From positions 434,001 to 498,000 of the forward strand of contig NZ_OX419519.1 in the NCBI RefSeq assembly GCF_948472415.1: a stretch of 64,000 bases of DNA, given 5' to 3'. The stretch's first letter is position 1; each line of letters starts with the position of its first letter. This DNA comes from Kitasatospora fiedleri (lineage in GTDB: Bacteria > Actinomycetota > Actinomycetes > Streptomycetales > Streptomycetaceae). Below are positions 24,642 to 33,612 of this stretch, piece by piece. The translations under genes and the position numbers were made by a program. A model generated the notes under the pieces. That model was given only the letters and a program-made list of their open reading frames with translations, made no database searches and was not told where the DNA came from.

Positions 24642-26537
24642 TCAGGGGGTGACGACGGCGAAGCCCGGGTCGGGGGCGGTCAGGTGGCCGAGGAGGAGTT
24701 CGGTGACCGTGTGCGGGTCGCCGGTCACCCGGGCCCGGCCGTCGGCGGCGAGCTCGTCGAGGCGGGCGGTGCCGAGCAGGACGGCGCGCAGGTCGGCCTC
24801 GTCCAGGGTGACGGTGAGGTCGGGGGCGGCCACCGCCGGGCCCTCGCCCGCGGTGTGGGTGAGGACGCCGTTGTGCAGGCGCAGCGTGATCGGCTCCTCG
24901 TGGCCGGTGAGGTTCCAGCGGATCGCGAGCGAGGCGTCCCAGCTGCCGGGGCCGTCGATCCGGATGGCGAGGGAGTCGAAGAGCTGGTCGAGGGTGAGGG
25001 CGGCCAGGATGTCCGGGGAGACGCTCTCGGTGGGGGTGCCGACGTTGCCGTCGCGCAGTTCGAGGGCGCCCATCAGGTAGAAGTTGCGCCAGGTGCCGTT
25101 CTCGCTGCCGTAGCCGAGCTGTTCGAGGGCGGCGGCCTGGAGGGCGCGGGCGTCCGCGTCGTCCGGGTCGGCGAAGACCACGTGGTTGACCACCTCGGCC
25201 ACCCACCGGTAGTCGCCCGCCGCGAACGACTCCCGGGCCCGGCGCAGCACCTCGTCCGCCCCGCCCATGAAGTCGACGTACCGGGTGGCGGCCTCGACGG
25301 GCGGGTGCTGCCACAGGTGGGCCGGGTTGCCGTCGAACCAGCCCAGGTAGCGCTGGTAGATCGCCTTGGTGTTGTGGCTGACCGAGCCGTAGTAGCCGTG
25401 GGTGTGCCACGCCTTCTCCAGCGCGGGCGGGACCTGCATCCGCTCGGCGATCTCCGGGCCGGTCAGGCCGGTGTTGAGCATCCGCAGCGTCTGGTCGTGC
25501 AGGTAGCCGTACAGGTCGCGCTGCTCGGACAGGAAGGCGATCACCCGGTCGCGGCCCCACACCGGCCAGTGGTGCGAGGCGAACGCCACCTGCGCGTCCG
25601 CGCCGAACAGGGTGATCGCCTCGGTCAGGTAGCGCGACCACACGTGCGGGTCGCGCACCTGCGCGCCGCGCAGGGTCAGCAGGTTGTGCAGGTTGTGGGT
25701 GGCGTTCTCCGCCATGCACAGCGCCGCGTGGTCCGGGAAGAAGATGTTCAGCTCGGCCGGGGCCTCGGTGCCCGGGGTCAGCTGGAAGACCATCCGGATG
25801 CCGTCGACCACCTCCTCCTGCCCGGTCCGGGTGATGTCCAGGGTCGGCGGGATCAGCCCCGCCGCGCCGGTCGAGGTGGTCTGCCCCAGGCCCGCGCCGA
25901 CCTGCCCGCGCGGCCCCTTCGGCAGTGCCGCACCGTACATGTACGCCGCCCGCCGGCCCATCGCCGTGCCCGCGTACACGTTCTCGCTGACCGCGTGTTC
26001 CAGGAAGCCCTCCGGCGCGAGGACCGGGACCTCCGCGCCGTCCGGGACCACGCCGCGCACCCCGCCGAAGTGGTCGATGTGGCTGTGCGTGTACAGCACG
26101 GCCGTCACCGGACGGTCGCCCCGGTGCGCCCGGTACAGCGCCAGTCCGGCCGCCGCGGTCTGCGCCGAGATCAGCGGGTCGACCACCAGGACGCCGCGCT
26201 CGCCCTCGACGATCGTCATGTTCGACAGGTCGAAGCCGCGCACCTGGTAGATCCCCTCCACCACCTCGAACAGGCCGTGGTCGGACACCAGTCGGCTCTG
26301 CCGCCACAGGCTCGGGTTCACGCTGTCCGGGCAGTCCTGGGCGAGGAACCCGTACGCCTGAAGGTCCCACACCGTCCGCTCGCCGTCCTTGACCAGCGGG
26401 TCGGCCGCCGTCCCGAGGAACCCGCGCCTGGCGTCCTCGAAGTCCCGCGTGTCGTCGAACGGGAACCGGCCGAGCACCGCGCGGTTGGCCTCCGCGACGC
26501 TCGGCTGGGCGGGCTCGGACTGGGTGTGCTGGCTCAT
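24642..26537 (-). CDS. SdsA1/BDS1-type alkylsulfatase (metallo-beta-lactamase fold)
   Basis: A 631-residue enzyme with a metallo-beta-lactamase core. It shows the zinc motif THSHIDHFGGVRG, ENATHNLHNLLTLRGAQVRDPHVWSRYL, ASHHWPVWG, then the dimerisation domain (HTHGYYGSVSHNTKAIYQRYLGWFDGNPAHLW) and a C-terminal SCP2-like domain (ITLRLHNGVLTH... LTVTLDEADLRAVLLG). This three-domain order is that of alkylsulfatases that cleave primary alkyl sulfates such as dodecyl sulfate. The start is ATG 26535-26537 after GGGGAG. No signal peptide is visible. It stands alone and is intact. Confidence 0.92.
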   Translation of the reverse strand: MSQHTQSEPAQPSVAEANRAVLGRFPFDDTRDFEDARRGFLGTAADPLVKDGERTVWDLQAYGFLAQDCPDSVNPSLWRQSRLVSDHGLFEVVEGIYQVRGFDLSNMTIVEGERGVLVVDPLISAQTAAAGLALYRAHRGDRPVTAVLYTHSHIDHFGGVRGVVPDGAEVPVLAPEGFLEHAVSENVYAGTAMGRRAAYMYGAALPKGPRGQVGAGLGQTTSTGAAGLIPPTLDITRTGQEEVVDGIRMVFQLTPGTEAPAELNIFFPDHAALCMAENATHNLHNLLTLRGAQVRDPHVWSRYLTEAITLFGADAQVAFASHHWPVWGRDRVIAFLSEQRDLYGYLHDQTLRMLNTGLTGPEIAERMQVPPALEKAWHTHGYYGSVSHNTKAIYQRYLGWFDGNPAHLWQHPPVEAATRYVDFMGGADEVLRRARESFAAGDYRWVAEVVNHVVFADPDDADARALQAAALEQLGYGSENGTWRNFYLMGALELRDGNVGTPTESVSPDILAALTLDQLFDSLAIRIDGPGSWDASLAIRWNLTGHEEPITLRLHNGVLTHTAGEGPAVAAPDLTVTLDEADLRAVLLGTARLDELAADGRARVTGDPHTVTELLLGHLTAPDPGFAVVTP

Positions 26538-26721
26538 CGCTGACTCCCGGGGAGAGGGCTCCGTGTCGCTGCCACCCTTCCCAACGGGGTGGCCGGGCGC
26601 CTCGCATGATGGGCCGTTCGGGTGGGCGCCGGTGCGGCGCGCGCCCCGGGCAGGGGGCCGCCGGTCCTTACCGGTCGGTGACGTCGCCGTCCGCCTGCGC
26701 CGTTCCCGGGCCGGGCGTGGG

Positions 26722-26727
26722 TAGCGT
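26722..26727 (+). promoter_or_regulatory. -10-like TAGCGT of a probably leaderless promoter
   Basis: GGGCGTGGGTAGCGT lies eight bases before the ATG of the epimerase. The same string (GGGCGTGGTTAGCGT) precedes the GTG of the GT2-DUF2064 gene at 30121-30126. There is no Shine-Dalgarno between box and start, so the transcript probably begins at or near the start codon. Confidence 0.5.
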
Positions 26728-26735
26728 CGCGGGGC

Positions 26736-27789
26736 ATGAGAATCCTGGTGACGGGCGGGGCCGGTTTCGTCGGCTCCGCGGTGGTGGGTGCGCTGCTCGC
26801 GGGCGGCCACGAGGTGCGGGTGCTGGACGCGCTGCTGCCGGCGGTGCACCCGTCGGGGCTGCCGTCGGCGGTGCCCGCGGGCGCGGAGTTCCGGCACGGC
26901 GACGTGCGGGACGCGGCGGCGGTGGAGGCGGCGCTGGACGGGGTGTCGCGGTCTGCCACCAGGCGGCGATGGTCGGGCTGGGGTGGACCTGGACGACGCC
27001 CCCGCCTACGCCGGGTGCAACGACCTGGGCACGGCGGTGCTGCTGTCGGCGATGGCCCGGCGCGGGGTGCGGGACCTGGTGCTGGCCGCCGGTCCATGGT
27101 GGTGTACGGCGAGGGCGCGTACCGGTGCGGGCGCACGGGCCGGTGGCCCCGGGCCGCGCCGGGCGGCGGACCTGGACGCGGGGCGCTTCGAGCCGCCGTG
27201 CCCGGCGTGCGGCGAACCGCTGCTGCCCGGCCTGGTCGGCGAGGACGCCCCGGCCGACCCGCGCAACGTGTACGCGGCCACGAAACTGGCCCAGGAGCAC
27301 CTGGCCTCCGCCTGGGCCCGCGCCTGCGGGGGCCGGGTCCTGACGCTCCGCTACCACAACGTGTACGGGCCGGGGATGCCGCGCGACACCCCGTACGCGG
27401 GGGTCGCCTCGCTGTTCCGCTCGGCGCTGGCGCGCGGCGAGGCACCGCGGGTCTTCGAGGACGGCGGCCAGCGGCGCGACTTCGTGCACGTCACGGACGT
27501 GGCGGCGGCCAACGCGGCGGCCCTGGCCGCCCTCCCCGACCGGCCGGCGGGCAGCGCGCGGGCGTACAACGTGGGCAGCGGGGACGTCCGGACGGTGGGC
27601 GACCTGGCCCGGGCGCTGGCGTCGGCGTACGGCGGCCCGGCCCCGGTGGTGACGGGCGAGTACCGGCTGGGCGACGTCCGGCACGTGACGGCGGACTCCG
27701 GACGGCTCCGCACCGAACTCGGCTGGCGGCCCCGGGTGGCGTTCGAGGCGGGGGTGGCCGAGTTCGCGGCCGCCCCGCAACGGGCCTGA
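26736..27789 (+). CDS. NAD-dependent nucleotide-sugar epimerase/dehydratase (several frameshifts)
   Basis: An extended short-chain dehydrogenase: MRILVTGGAGFVGSAVVGALLAGGHEV (NAD site), HGDVRD, AYAGCNDLGTAVLLSAM, the YxxxK pair in NVYAATKLAQEH, LRYHNVYGPGMPRDTPY and FVHVTDVAAANAAAL. An insertion (PPCPACGEPLLPGL) before the active site carries a CxxC pair. At least three one-base losses (near 26950, 26985 and 27092) break the N-terminal third; the C-terminal two thirds are intact. It probably epimerises or dehydrates an NDP-sugar for the glycosyltransferases further along. It appears to be leaderless. Confidence 0.82.
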
Positions 27790-27892
27790 CGGCCGGTCGA
27801 GGCGGGGCGGGGGGCTGGGCGGGCGCCGGCGGGGCCGGACCGGACCGGGTCCGCCGTCCCCGGGGCCGGGGGGCTGGGGCGCGGTTCGGCCG

Positions 27893-29040
27893 TCAGGGGC
27901 GGCGGGTGGTCGGGAGGCTGATCTCGAAGCAGCAGCCGCCGTCGACGTTGCGTACCCGGGCCCGGCCGTCGTGGGCCTCGACGATGCCGCGGACGATGGC
28001 GAGGCCGAGGCCGGCGCCGCTGTCGGCCGTGTCGGGGGTGCCGGGGCGGCGGGGCGGGGGGTGCGGGCGGGGGTGCCGCGCCAGCCGGTCTCGAAGACCC
28101 GGGGGAGGTCGGGTTCGGGGATGCCGCCGCAGCCGTCGGTGACGGCGAGGACGACGGCGTCGGCCTCCCGGCGGGTGGAGACGGCGACCAGGCCGTCCGG
28201 CGGGGTGGCGCGGATCGCGTTGACCAGCAGGTTGCCGATCACCCGGGTGATCTCCCGGGGGTCGGCCTCGACGGGCGCGGGTTCGACCCGGCGGCCTTCG
28301 AGGCGTACGCCGCGCTGCCGGGCGAGTGGGTGGGCGCCGGCCAGCGCGTCGTCGACCAGGTCGTGCAGCGAGACCCGGGAGAGGGTGAGGGAGAGCGCGC
28401 CGGCCTGGATGCGGGAGAGTTCGAACAGGTCGTCGACCATGCCGGTGAGGCGTTCGACCTCGGTGCGGATTCGGGCGAGGTAGCGCTCGGGCTGTTCGGC
28501 GACGCCGTCCTCCAGGGCTTCGGCCATCGCGCGCAGGCCGGCCAGCGGGGTGCGCAGGTCGTGCGAGATCCAGGCGATGAGTTCCCGCCGGGAGGCGTCC
28601 AGGGCCCGTTCGCGGTCCCGGGATTCGGCCAACCGGGCGCTGGTGGCGGCGAGTTCGGCGCTGACGGCGGCCAGTTCCCGGCCCAGCGGCCGGTCCGGCG
28701 GGGTGAACCCGGCGTCGCCGCCGACGGTGCGGGCGGCCACCGCCAGGGCCCGGCCGCCCGCGGTGACCTGGCGGCCCAGCAGCGCGGCGGTGAGCAGCGC
28801 GACCACCGAGGCCATCGCCAGGACGGTGCCGACCACGCCGAGGTCGTGGTGGGAGAGGAACATCGCCTGGGCGACCGCGAACGTCCCGGAGGTGACGGCG
28901 AGGACGCTGACCACGGCGACGGCGAACAGGGTGAGCGCCAGCGAGCGGCGGCGCAGCAGGCGCAGCGCGGCCAGGCCGAGCAGTCCGGCGGCGGCGGCGC
29001 CGAGCGCGGCGAACAGGGCGATCAGCAGCAGGTCCTTCAC
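27893..29040 (-). CDS. Sensor histidine kinase (frameshift near 28050)
   Basis: Two N-terminal transmembrane segments (LLLIALFAALGAAAAGLLGLA and a second pair around residues 35-95), a HAMP-like linker, the HisKA box RRELIAWISHDLRTPLAGLRAM with the phospho-His, and an HATPase domain with N box GNLLVNAIRATP and G1 DGCGGIPEPDL. A C-run near 28040-28075 breaks the frame; in the next frame it ends GAGLGLAIVRGIVEAHDGRARVRN (G2 box) ... FEISLPTTRRP. The start is GTG 29038-29040, overlapping the response-regulator stop. With that regulator it forms a standard two-component system in the envelope block. Confidence 0.88.
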
Positions 29041-29855
29041 GCCGCACCGCCCCGCACGGAACCGGTCGGGCCGGTCGGGTCGGTCGGGTCGGCCGAGCCC
29101 GTCGGGCCGGTCGGCTCGGCCGGGTCGTAGCGGTAGCCGACGCCCCAGACGGTGCTGATCAGCGCGGGCGCGCCGGGGTCGTCCTCGATCTTCTCGCGCA
29201 GGCGGCGGACGTGGACGGTGACGGTCGACAGGTCGCCGAAGTCCCAGCCCCAGACCCGCTGCATCAGCTCCTGCCGGGAGAACACCGTCGCGGGGTGCCG
29301 GAGCAGGAACGCGAGGAGGTCGAACTCGCGGCTGGTGAGCGGGAGTTCGCGCCCGGCCCGGTGGGCGCGGCGGGCCCGGTGGTCGAGCGCCAGGTCACCG
29401 GAGCGCAGGGGCCCGGACGCGGCGGGGGCGGGGGCGGTGCGGGCGCGGCGCAGGATCGACTGGACGCGCAGCACGAGTTCGCGCGGGCTGAAGGGCTTGG
29501 TGACGTAGTCGTCCGCGCCGAGTTCGAGCCCGAGGACGCGGTCGGCCTCGTCGCCCTTGGCGGTGAGCAGCACCACCGGCAGGTCGGGCCGGTCCGGGCG
29601 GGCGCGCAGGCGGCGCAGCACCTCGAGGCCGTCCAGGCCGGGCAGCATCAGGTCAAGGACGAGCAGGTCGGGCCGGTGGCGTTCGGCCAGGTCGAGCCCG
29701 CGCGGCCCGTCCTCGGCCCGGTCGACCAGGTGCCCGGCCCGGGTGAGGTAGCCCGCCACCACTTCGCCGACGGTCGGGTCGTCGTCGACGACCAGGATGC
29801 GGGCGGGCTCCGGCGGATCGGCGGGAGCGGGGACGGGAGCGGGGCCGTGGTTCAC
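29037..29855 (-). CDS. OmpR-family response regulator
   Basis: About 272 residues. The receiver has the full set of residues: DDD near the start (ILVVDDDPTVGEVV), phospho-Asp in LLVLDLMLPGLDG, Thr in VVLLTAKGDEADR and Lys in YVTKPFSPREL. The winged-helix DNA-binding domain ends STVWGVGYRYDP. A short Thr-Gly-Pro-Asp repeat tail (PTGPTGSADPTDPTGPTG) is unusual. The chosen start is GTG 29853-29855; the longer frame lacks bias. It precedes and overlaps the kinase gene. It may bind the TTCCGTAAG elements in its own divergent promoter. Confidence 0.88.
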   Translation of the reverse strand: MNHGPAPVPAPADPPEPARILVVDDDPTVGEVVAGYLTRAGHLVDRAEDGPRGLDLAERHRPDLLVLDLMLPGLDGLEVLRRLRARPDRPDLPVVLLTAKGDEADRVLGLELGADDYVTKPFSPRELVLRVQSILRRARTAPAPAASGPLRSGDLALDHRARRAHRAGRELPLTSREFDLLAFLLRHPATVFSRQELMQRVWGWDFGDLSTVTVHVRRLREKIEDDPGAPALISTVWGVGYRYDPAEPTGPTGSADPTDPTGPTGSVRGGAA

Positions 29856-29913
29856 CCGCCCGAGGATACGAGCCCTCCCCGGCCGACGGCCCCGGCCCGG
29901 GCCCGCGTTCGGG

Positions 29914-30086
29914 TTCCGTAAGATCCGCCGCCCGCACGGAACGTCCGAACGGATCGTCCGAACGGGTCGCCAGAACGGATCGGCCGGCCGACTCCACGCC
30001 GACCGGCTCCCCGGCACCACCCGCTGGTTGCCGTCCCGCGCGGCTCCGCGCCGCGCGGCTCCCCTGCGCCGTACGACTTCCGTAAG
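29914..30086. promoter_or_regulatory. Divergent promoter with two TTCCGTAAG elements
   Basis: TTCCGTAAG occurs at 29914-29922 and 30078-30086, between the response-regulator gene and the GT2-DUF2064 gene. GAACGGATCG and close variants are repeated between them (29930-29985). Two further exact TTCCGTAAG copies lie in the next divergent promoter at 35112 and 35173. Confidence 0.55.
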
Positions 30087-30133
30087 GGCGTGGTTCGGCC
30101 GCCGCGGGGGCGGGCGTGGTTAGCGTGGCGGGC

Positions 30134-31489
30134 GTGACTCCTCCTCTCCTTCCGTCTCCTCTGCTCCCGTCCTCGGTGGACGTGGTGCTGCCCTGCCTGG
30201 ACGAGGCGCGGGCGCTGCCCTGGGTGCTGGGCCGGATGCCGGCCGGCTGGCGGGCGATCGTGGTCGACAACGGTTCGCGGGACGGCTCGGCGGAGTTGGC
30301 CGCCTCGCTGGGGGCGACGGTGGTGGCGGAGCCGCGCCGGGGTTTCGGCGCGGCCTGTCACGCCGGGCTGCTGGCGGCCGACGCCGAGCTGGTGTGCTTC
30401 CTGGACTGCGACGGCTCGCTGGACCCGGCGCAACTGCCCCGGGTGGTCGGGCCGGTGGCGGCGGGCGCGGCCGATCTGGTGCTGGGGCGGCGGCGGCCGG
30501 TCTCGTTCGGGGCGTGGCCGCCGCACGCCCGGTGGGCGAACCTGGTGCTGGCCCGGCGGCTGCGCGCGGTGACGGGGGCCGGGCTGCACGACCTCGGGCC
30601 GATGCGGGCGGCGCGCCGGGAGCGGCTGCTGGCGCTGGGGCTGGGTGACCGGCGCTCGGGCTACCCGCTGGAGATGGTGCTGTCGGCGTCGGCGGCGGGG
30701 ATGCGGATCGCCGAGGTGCCGGTCGACTACCGGCCGCGGGCGGGCCGTTCGAAGGTGACCGGGACGGTGCGCGGCACCCGGCAGGCGGTGCGCGACATGC
30801 GGAAGGTGCTCGCGGCCGTGCCGCCGACCCTGCTGGTGATCGCCAAGGCGCCGGTGCCGGGCCGGGTGAAGACCCGGCTGATCCCGGCGTTCGGCGCCGA
30901 GCGGGCCGCCGGGCTGGCCGAGGCGGCCCTCGCCGACACCCTGGCCGCGCTGTCGCTGGTCCCGGCCGGACGGCGGCTGCTGGTCCTGGACGGGGCGCCG
31001 GGCCGGTGGCTGCCGCCGGGCTGGGAGGTGGTGCCGCAGTGCGCGGGCGGCCTGGACCGCCGGCTCGCCGCCGCCTTCGCCCACGCCGCCCGCCTGGCGC
31101 CGCACGCCCCGGCGCTGCTGGTCGGCATGGACACCCCGCAGCTGGACCCGGCCGTCCTCGCCGCGCCGCTGTCGGCCGCGCGGCGTCCGGGCGTCGACGC
31201 CTGGTTCGGCCCCGCCGAGGACGGCGGTTTCTGGGCCCTCGGCCTGGCCCGCCCGGACGCCCGCCTCGCGGCCCGGCTGCTGCACGGCGTGCCGATGTCG
31301 ACCGCCGGCACCGGCCGGGACGTCCTGGACCGGCTGCGGGCCGCCGGTCTGACGGTCGGCGAGCTGCCGCCGCTGCTGGACGTGGACGGCCCGGACGACG
31401 CGGCCCGGGTCGCCGCCCTGGCGCCCGGCACCCGGTTCGCCGCCCGACTGCTGGAGTGCGGGACCGCCCCCGGACCGGCCGCCCGGTGA
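30134..31489 (+). CDS. GT2 glycosyltransferase fused to DUF2064 transferase domain
   Basis: A 451-residue two-domain protein. Residues about 15-240 are a GT-A family 2 domain: VDVVLPCLDEARALPWVL, VVDNGSRDGSAEL, the DxD-type LDCDGSLD and EVPVDYRPRAGRSKVTG, as in dolichyl-phosphate-mannose-synthase-like enzymes. Residues about 245-445 are DUF2064 (rSAM/selenodomain-associated transferase 1 type): LLVIAKAPVPGRVKTRL, ALLVGMDTPQLDP and GPAEDGGFWALGL. NCBI names related proteins for arsenosugar synthesis, but nothing here proves that role. The GTG start lies seven bases after a TAGCGT box, so it is probably leaderless. The end overlaps the methyltransferase start (GTGA). Confidence 0.85.
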   Translation: MTPPLLPSPLLPSSVDVVLPCLDEARALPWVLGRMPAGWRAIVVDNGSRDGSAELAASLGATVVAEPRRGFGAACHAGLLAADAELVCFLDCDGSLDPAQLPRVVGPVAAGAADLVLGRRRPVSFGAWPPHARWANLVLARRLRAVTGAGLHDLGPMRAARRERLLALGLGDRRSGYPLEMVLSASAAGMRIAEVPVDYRPRAGRSKVTGTVRGTRQAVRDMRKVLAAVPPTLLVIAKAPVPGRVKTRLIPAFGAERAAGLAEAALADTLAALSLVPAGRRLLVLDGAPGRWLPPGWEVVPQCAGGLDRRLAAAFAHAARLAPHAPALLVGMDTPQLDPAVLAAPLSAARRPGVDAWFGPAEDGGFWALGLARPDARLAARLLHGVPMSTAGTGRDVLDRLRAAGLTVGELPPLLDVDGPDDAARVAALAPGTRFAARLLECGTAPGPAAR

Positions 31490-32205
31490 ACGCCCACCCG
31501 GCGGGTGCGGGCGCGGACCTCTCCCCCGCACGCGGCGTCGACGCCGCCGCGCCCCGGATCGCCGCCGAGCCCTGGGTCGACGACCCGTTCGGACGGGCGG
31601 TGCGGGCCGGGCGGGGGCCGTTGTGGCTGCGGCGGGCGGACGGTTCGCGGCTGGCCCTGGAGGTGGAGCGCTGGTGCGCGCCGGTGGCCGGGGCGGACCA
31701 CGGGCTGGTGCTGCGCTGCCTGGGCCTGTCCGCGCCGGTGCTGGACCTGGGCTGCGGGCCGGGTCGGTTGGTGGCGGCGCTGTCGGAGGCGGGCGTGCCC
31801 GCGCTCGGGGTGGACATCTGCGCGGCGTCGGTGGAGCGCACCGCGGGGCTGGGCGGTCTCGTGCTGCGCCGTTCGGTGTTCGACCGGCTGCCCGCCGAGG
31901 GCCGTTGGGGCGGCGTGCTGCTGGCCGACGGCAACCTCGGCATCGGCGGCGACCCGGCGGCCCTGCTGGCCCGGGCGGGCTCGCTGCTCGCCCCGGGCGG
32001 GCTGCTGCTGGTGGAGACCGCGGCGCAGGAGGTGGACGAGGTCGCGGACGTCCGGGTGGAGGGCCCGGACGGCGCCGGTCCACCGTTCGCCTGGGCCCGC
32101 TGCGGGCCCGCCGCCACCCTGCGGCACGCCCGGGCGGTCGGCCTGGAGCAGGCCGAGCGCTGGGTCTCGCACGGCCGCTCGTTCCTGGCGCTGCTCCGCC
32201 CTTGA
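31486..32205 (+). CDS. Class I SAM-dependent methyltransferase
   Basis: A 239-residue protein with motif I VLDLGCGPGRLVAALSEAG, motif II-like ALGVDICAASVERTAG and motif post-II LLAPGGLLLVETA. The N-terminal 60 residues (EPWVDDPFGRAVRAGRGPLWLRRADG) are specific to this neighbourhood. It is translationally coupled to the GT2-DUF2064 gene by a GTGA overlap, so it probably modifies the same glycoconjugate or its precursor. The substrate is unknown. Confidence 0.85.
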   Translation: MNAHPAGAGADLSPARGVDAAAPRIAAEPWVDDPFGRAVRAGRGPLWLRRADGSRLALEVERWCAPVAGADHGLVLRCLGLSAPVLDLGCGPGRLVAALSEAGVPALGVDICAASVERTAGLGGLVLRRSVFDRLPAEGRWGGVLLADGNLGIGGDPAALLARAGSLLAPGGLLLVETAAQEVDEVADVRVEGPDGAGPPFAWARCGPAATLRHARAVGLEQAERWVSHGRSFLALLRP

Positions 32206-32212
32206 CGGTAAG

Positions 32213-32833
32213 TCAGCCGGCGGCGGGTCGGTCGCGCTCCGTCCACTGCGGGTGCTCGCGGTCGGCCCACTCCCGGTCGACGGTGCCGGTGCGCATGCCG
32301 CGCCGGGCCTCCGGGTCCTGGTGGGCCATCCGCAGGTGGCCGAGCACCACCACGGCGACGGCGAGCGCGAACCAGTCGTGGACGAAGGTCGCGCCGGTGC
32401 GCCACACGGCCGGGGCGAGGCCGGTGAACCACATCAGCAGGCCGGTGCCGAGCATGACCAGGGTGGTGCCGAGCGTCCACTGCGCGTACAGCTTCTGCCC
32501 GGCGTTGAACTTCCCGGCGGGCCGGGGCCCGAGGCGGCGGCGGCGCACGGTGCGCAGCCAGGTGCGGTCGGCGGCGGTGAAGCGGCCGAGGCGGGCGGCG
32601 TCGCGGCGCATCGCCCGGGAGGCGAGGGAGAGCAGCAGCGGGACGGGCAGCAGCAGGCCGCACCACTCGTGCAGCCCGGCCACCAGGCGCCGGCGGCCGA
32701 CGAGTTGGGCCAGCGGCGGCAGGTAGAGGCAGGCGGCGGTGGCCAGGCAGGTGAGCATCAGCGCGGCGGTGGTGCGGTGCGTCCAGCGCTGGGCGCGGGT
32801 GAACCGGGGGCGGCGGTCAGTCGGTGGGTGCAT
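32213..32833 (-). CDS. Cytochrome b561/FdnI-like membrane protein
   Basis: A 206-residue protein with four hydrophobic helices and histidines placed for two b hemes (HRTTAALMLTCLATAACLYL, LVAGLHEWCGLLLPVPLLL, WTLGTTLVMLGTGLLMWFTGL, FVHDWFALAVAVVVLGHL). It overlaps the molybdoenzyme gene by 17 bases, so the two form a membrane redox couple like MsrP-MsrQ or sulfite dehydrogenase-cytochrome pairs. It would pass electrons between the quinone pool and the exported molybdoenzyme. Confidence 0.82.
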   Translation of the reverse strand: MHPPTDRRPRFTRAQRWTHRTTAALMLTCLATAACLYLPPLAQLVGRRRLVAGLHEWCGLLLPVPLLLSLASRAMRRDAARLGRFTAADRTWLRTVRRRRLGPRPAGKFNAGQKLYAQWTLGTTLVMLGTGLLMWFTGLAPAVWRTGATFVHDWFALAVAVVVLGHLRMAHQDPEARRGMRTGTVDREWADREHPQWTERDRPAAG

Positions 32834-33560
32834 CGTCGCGTCCGTTCGATCGGCCGACCCAGGCGTCCACGTCGTAGCCGAGCCGTTCCCAGTAGCCGGG
32901 GTGGACGGTGTCGGTGACGGTGATCGAGGACAGCCACTTGGCGGACTTGTAGAAGTACATCGGGGCGACGTACAGGCGGACCGGGCCGCCGTGCGCGTGG
33001 CCGATCGGCTGGTCCTGCATCCGCAGCGCCACCAGGACGTCGTCGCGGCGGGCCTGGTCCAGCGTCAGACTCTCGGTGTAGGCGCCGTCGAAGCAGCCGA
33101 AACTCACCGCGCGGCCCTCCGGCCGCACTCCGGCGGCCGCCAGCAGCGCGGACAGCGGGACGCCCTCGAACGGGGTGGCGGGCACCCGCCAGCCGGTGAC
33201 GCACTGCACGTCGTGGACGATCCGGCGCTGCGGCAGGGCCCGCAGGTCGGCCAGCCGCAGGGTGGTGGGCCGCTCCACCAGGCCGTCGACGGTGAGGGTG
33301 TAGTCGGCCTCACCGCGTTCGGGCACCGAGGCGGTCACCGAGTAGTAGCGGAACCCGCCGCCGGGCAGCAACCCGCTCAGCCCGGTCGGGTCGTTGCGGC
33401 TCAGGGTGTCCTGGGCGCGTTGCAGCCACGGGCCGACCGCGACCCCGGCGGCGCCGAGGCCGAGCAGGCCGAGCACCACCCGGCGGCCGACGGGGGTGCC
33501 GCGGGCTCCGTCGTCGTCGCCGTCGTTGTCGCTGTTGCCGTTGCCGTTGTCGTCGTCCAC
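32817..33560 (-). CDS. MsrP/sulfite-oxidase-fold molybdopterin-dependent oxidoreductase, Tat-anchored
   Basis: A 247-residue protein. An acidic Asp/Asn-rich start is followed by GRRVVLGLLGLGAAGVAVGP, a twin-arginine signal or anchor. The molybdopterin domain has VDGLVERPTTLRLADLRALPQ, the molybdenum-ligand Cys in VHDVQCVTGWRVP, and GGPVRLYVAPMYFYKSAKWL. It should be exported across the membrane and docked to the adjacent cytochrome b. The reaction could be protein methionine-sulfoxide reduction or oxidation of a small substrate; the short form lacks the C-terminal dimer domain of sulfite oxidases. Confidence 0.87.
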   Translation of the reverse strand: MDDDNGNGNSDNDGDDDGARGTPVGRRVVLGLLGLGAAGVAVGPWLQRAQDTLSRNDPTGLSGLLPGGGFRYYSVTASVPERGEADYTLTVDGLVERPTTLRLADLRALPQRRIVHDVQCVTGWRVPATPFEGVPLSALLAAAGVRPEGRAVSFGCFDGAYTESLTLDQARRDDVLVALRMQDQPIGHAHGGPVRLYVAPMYFYKSAKWLSSITVTDTVHPGYWERLGYDVDAWVGRSNGRDDAPTD

Positions 33561-33612
33561 GGGGTGATTCGACCAGTCGGGGCCGCCGTTGCCCAGGGGC
33601 GCGGGCGGGCCG

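Noticed and set aside
19181-27789. Loss-of-function pseudogenes in the XDH-type operon, the membrane hydrolase and the epimerase
   Set aside because: Each broken gene continues with full family motifs and codon bias after a one-base repair, and several adjacent genes show the same; sequence error is simpler.
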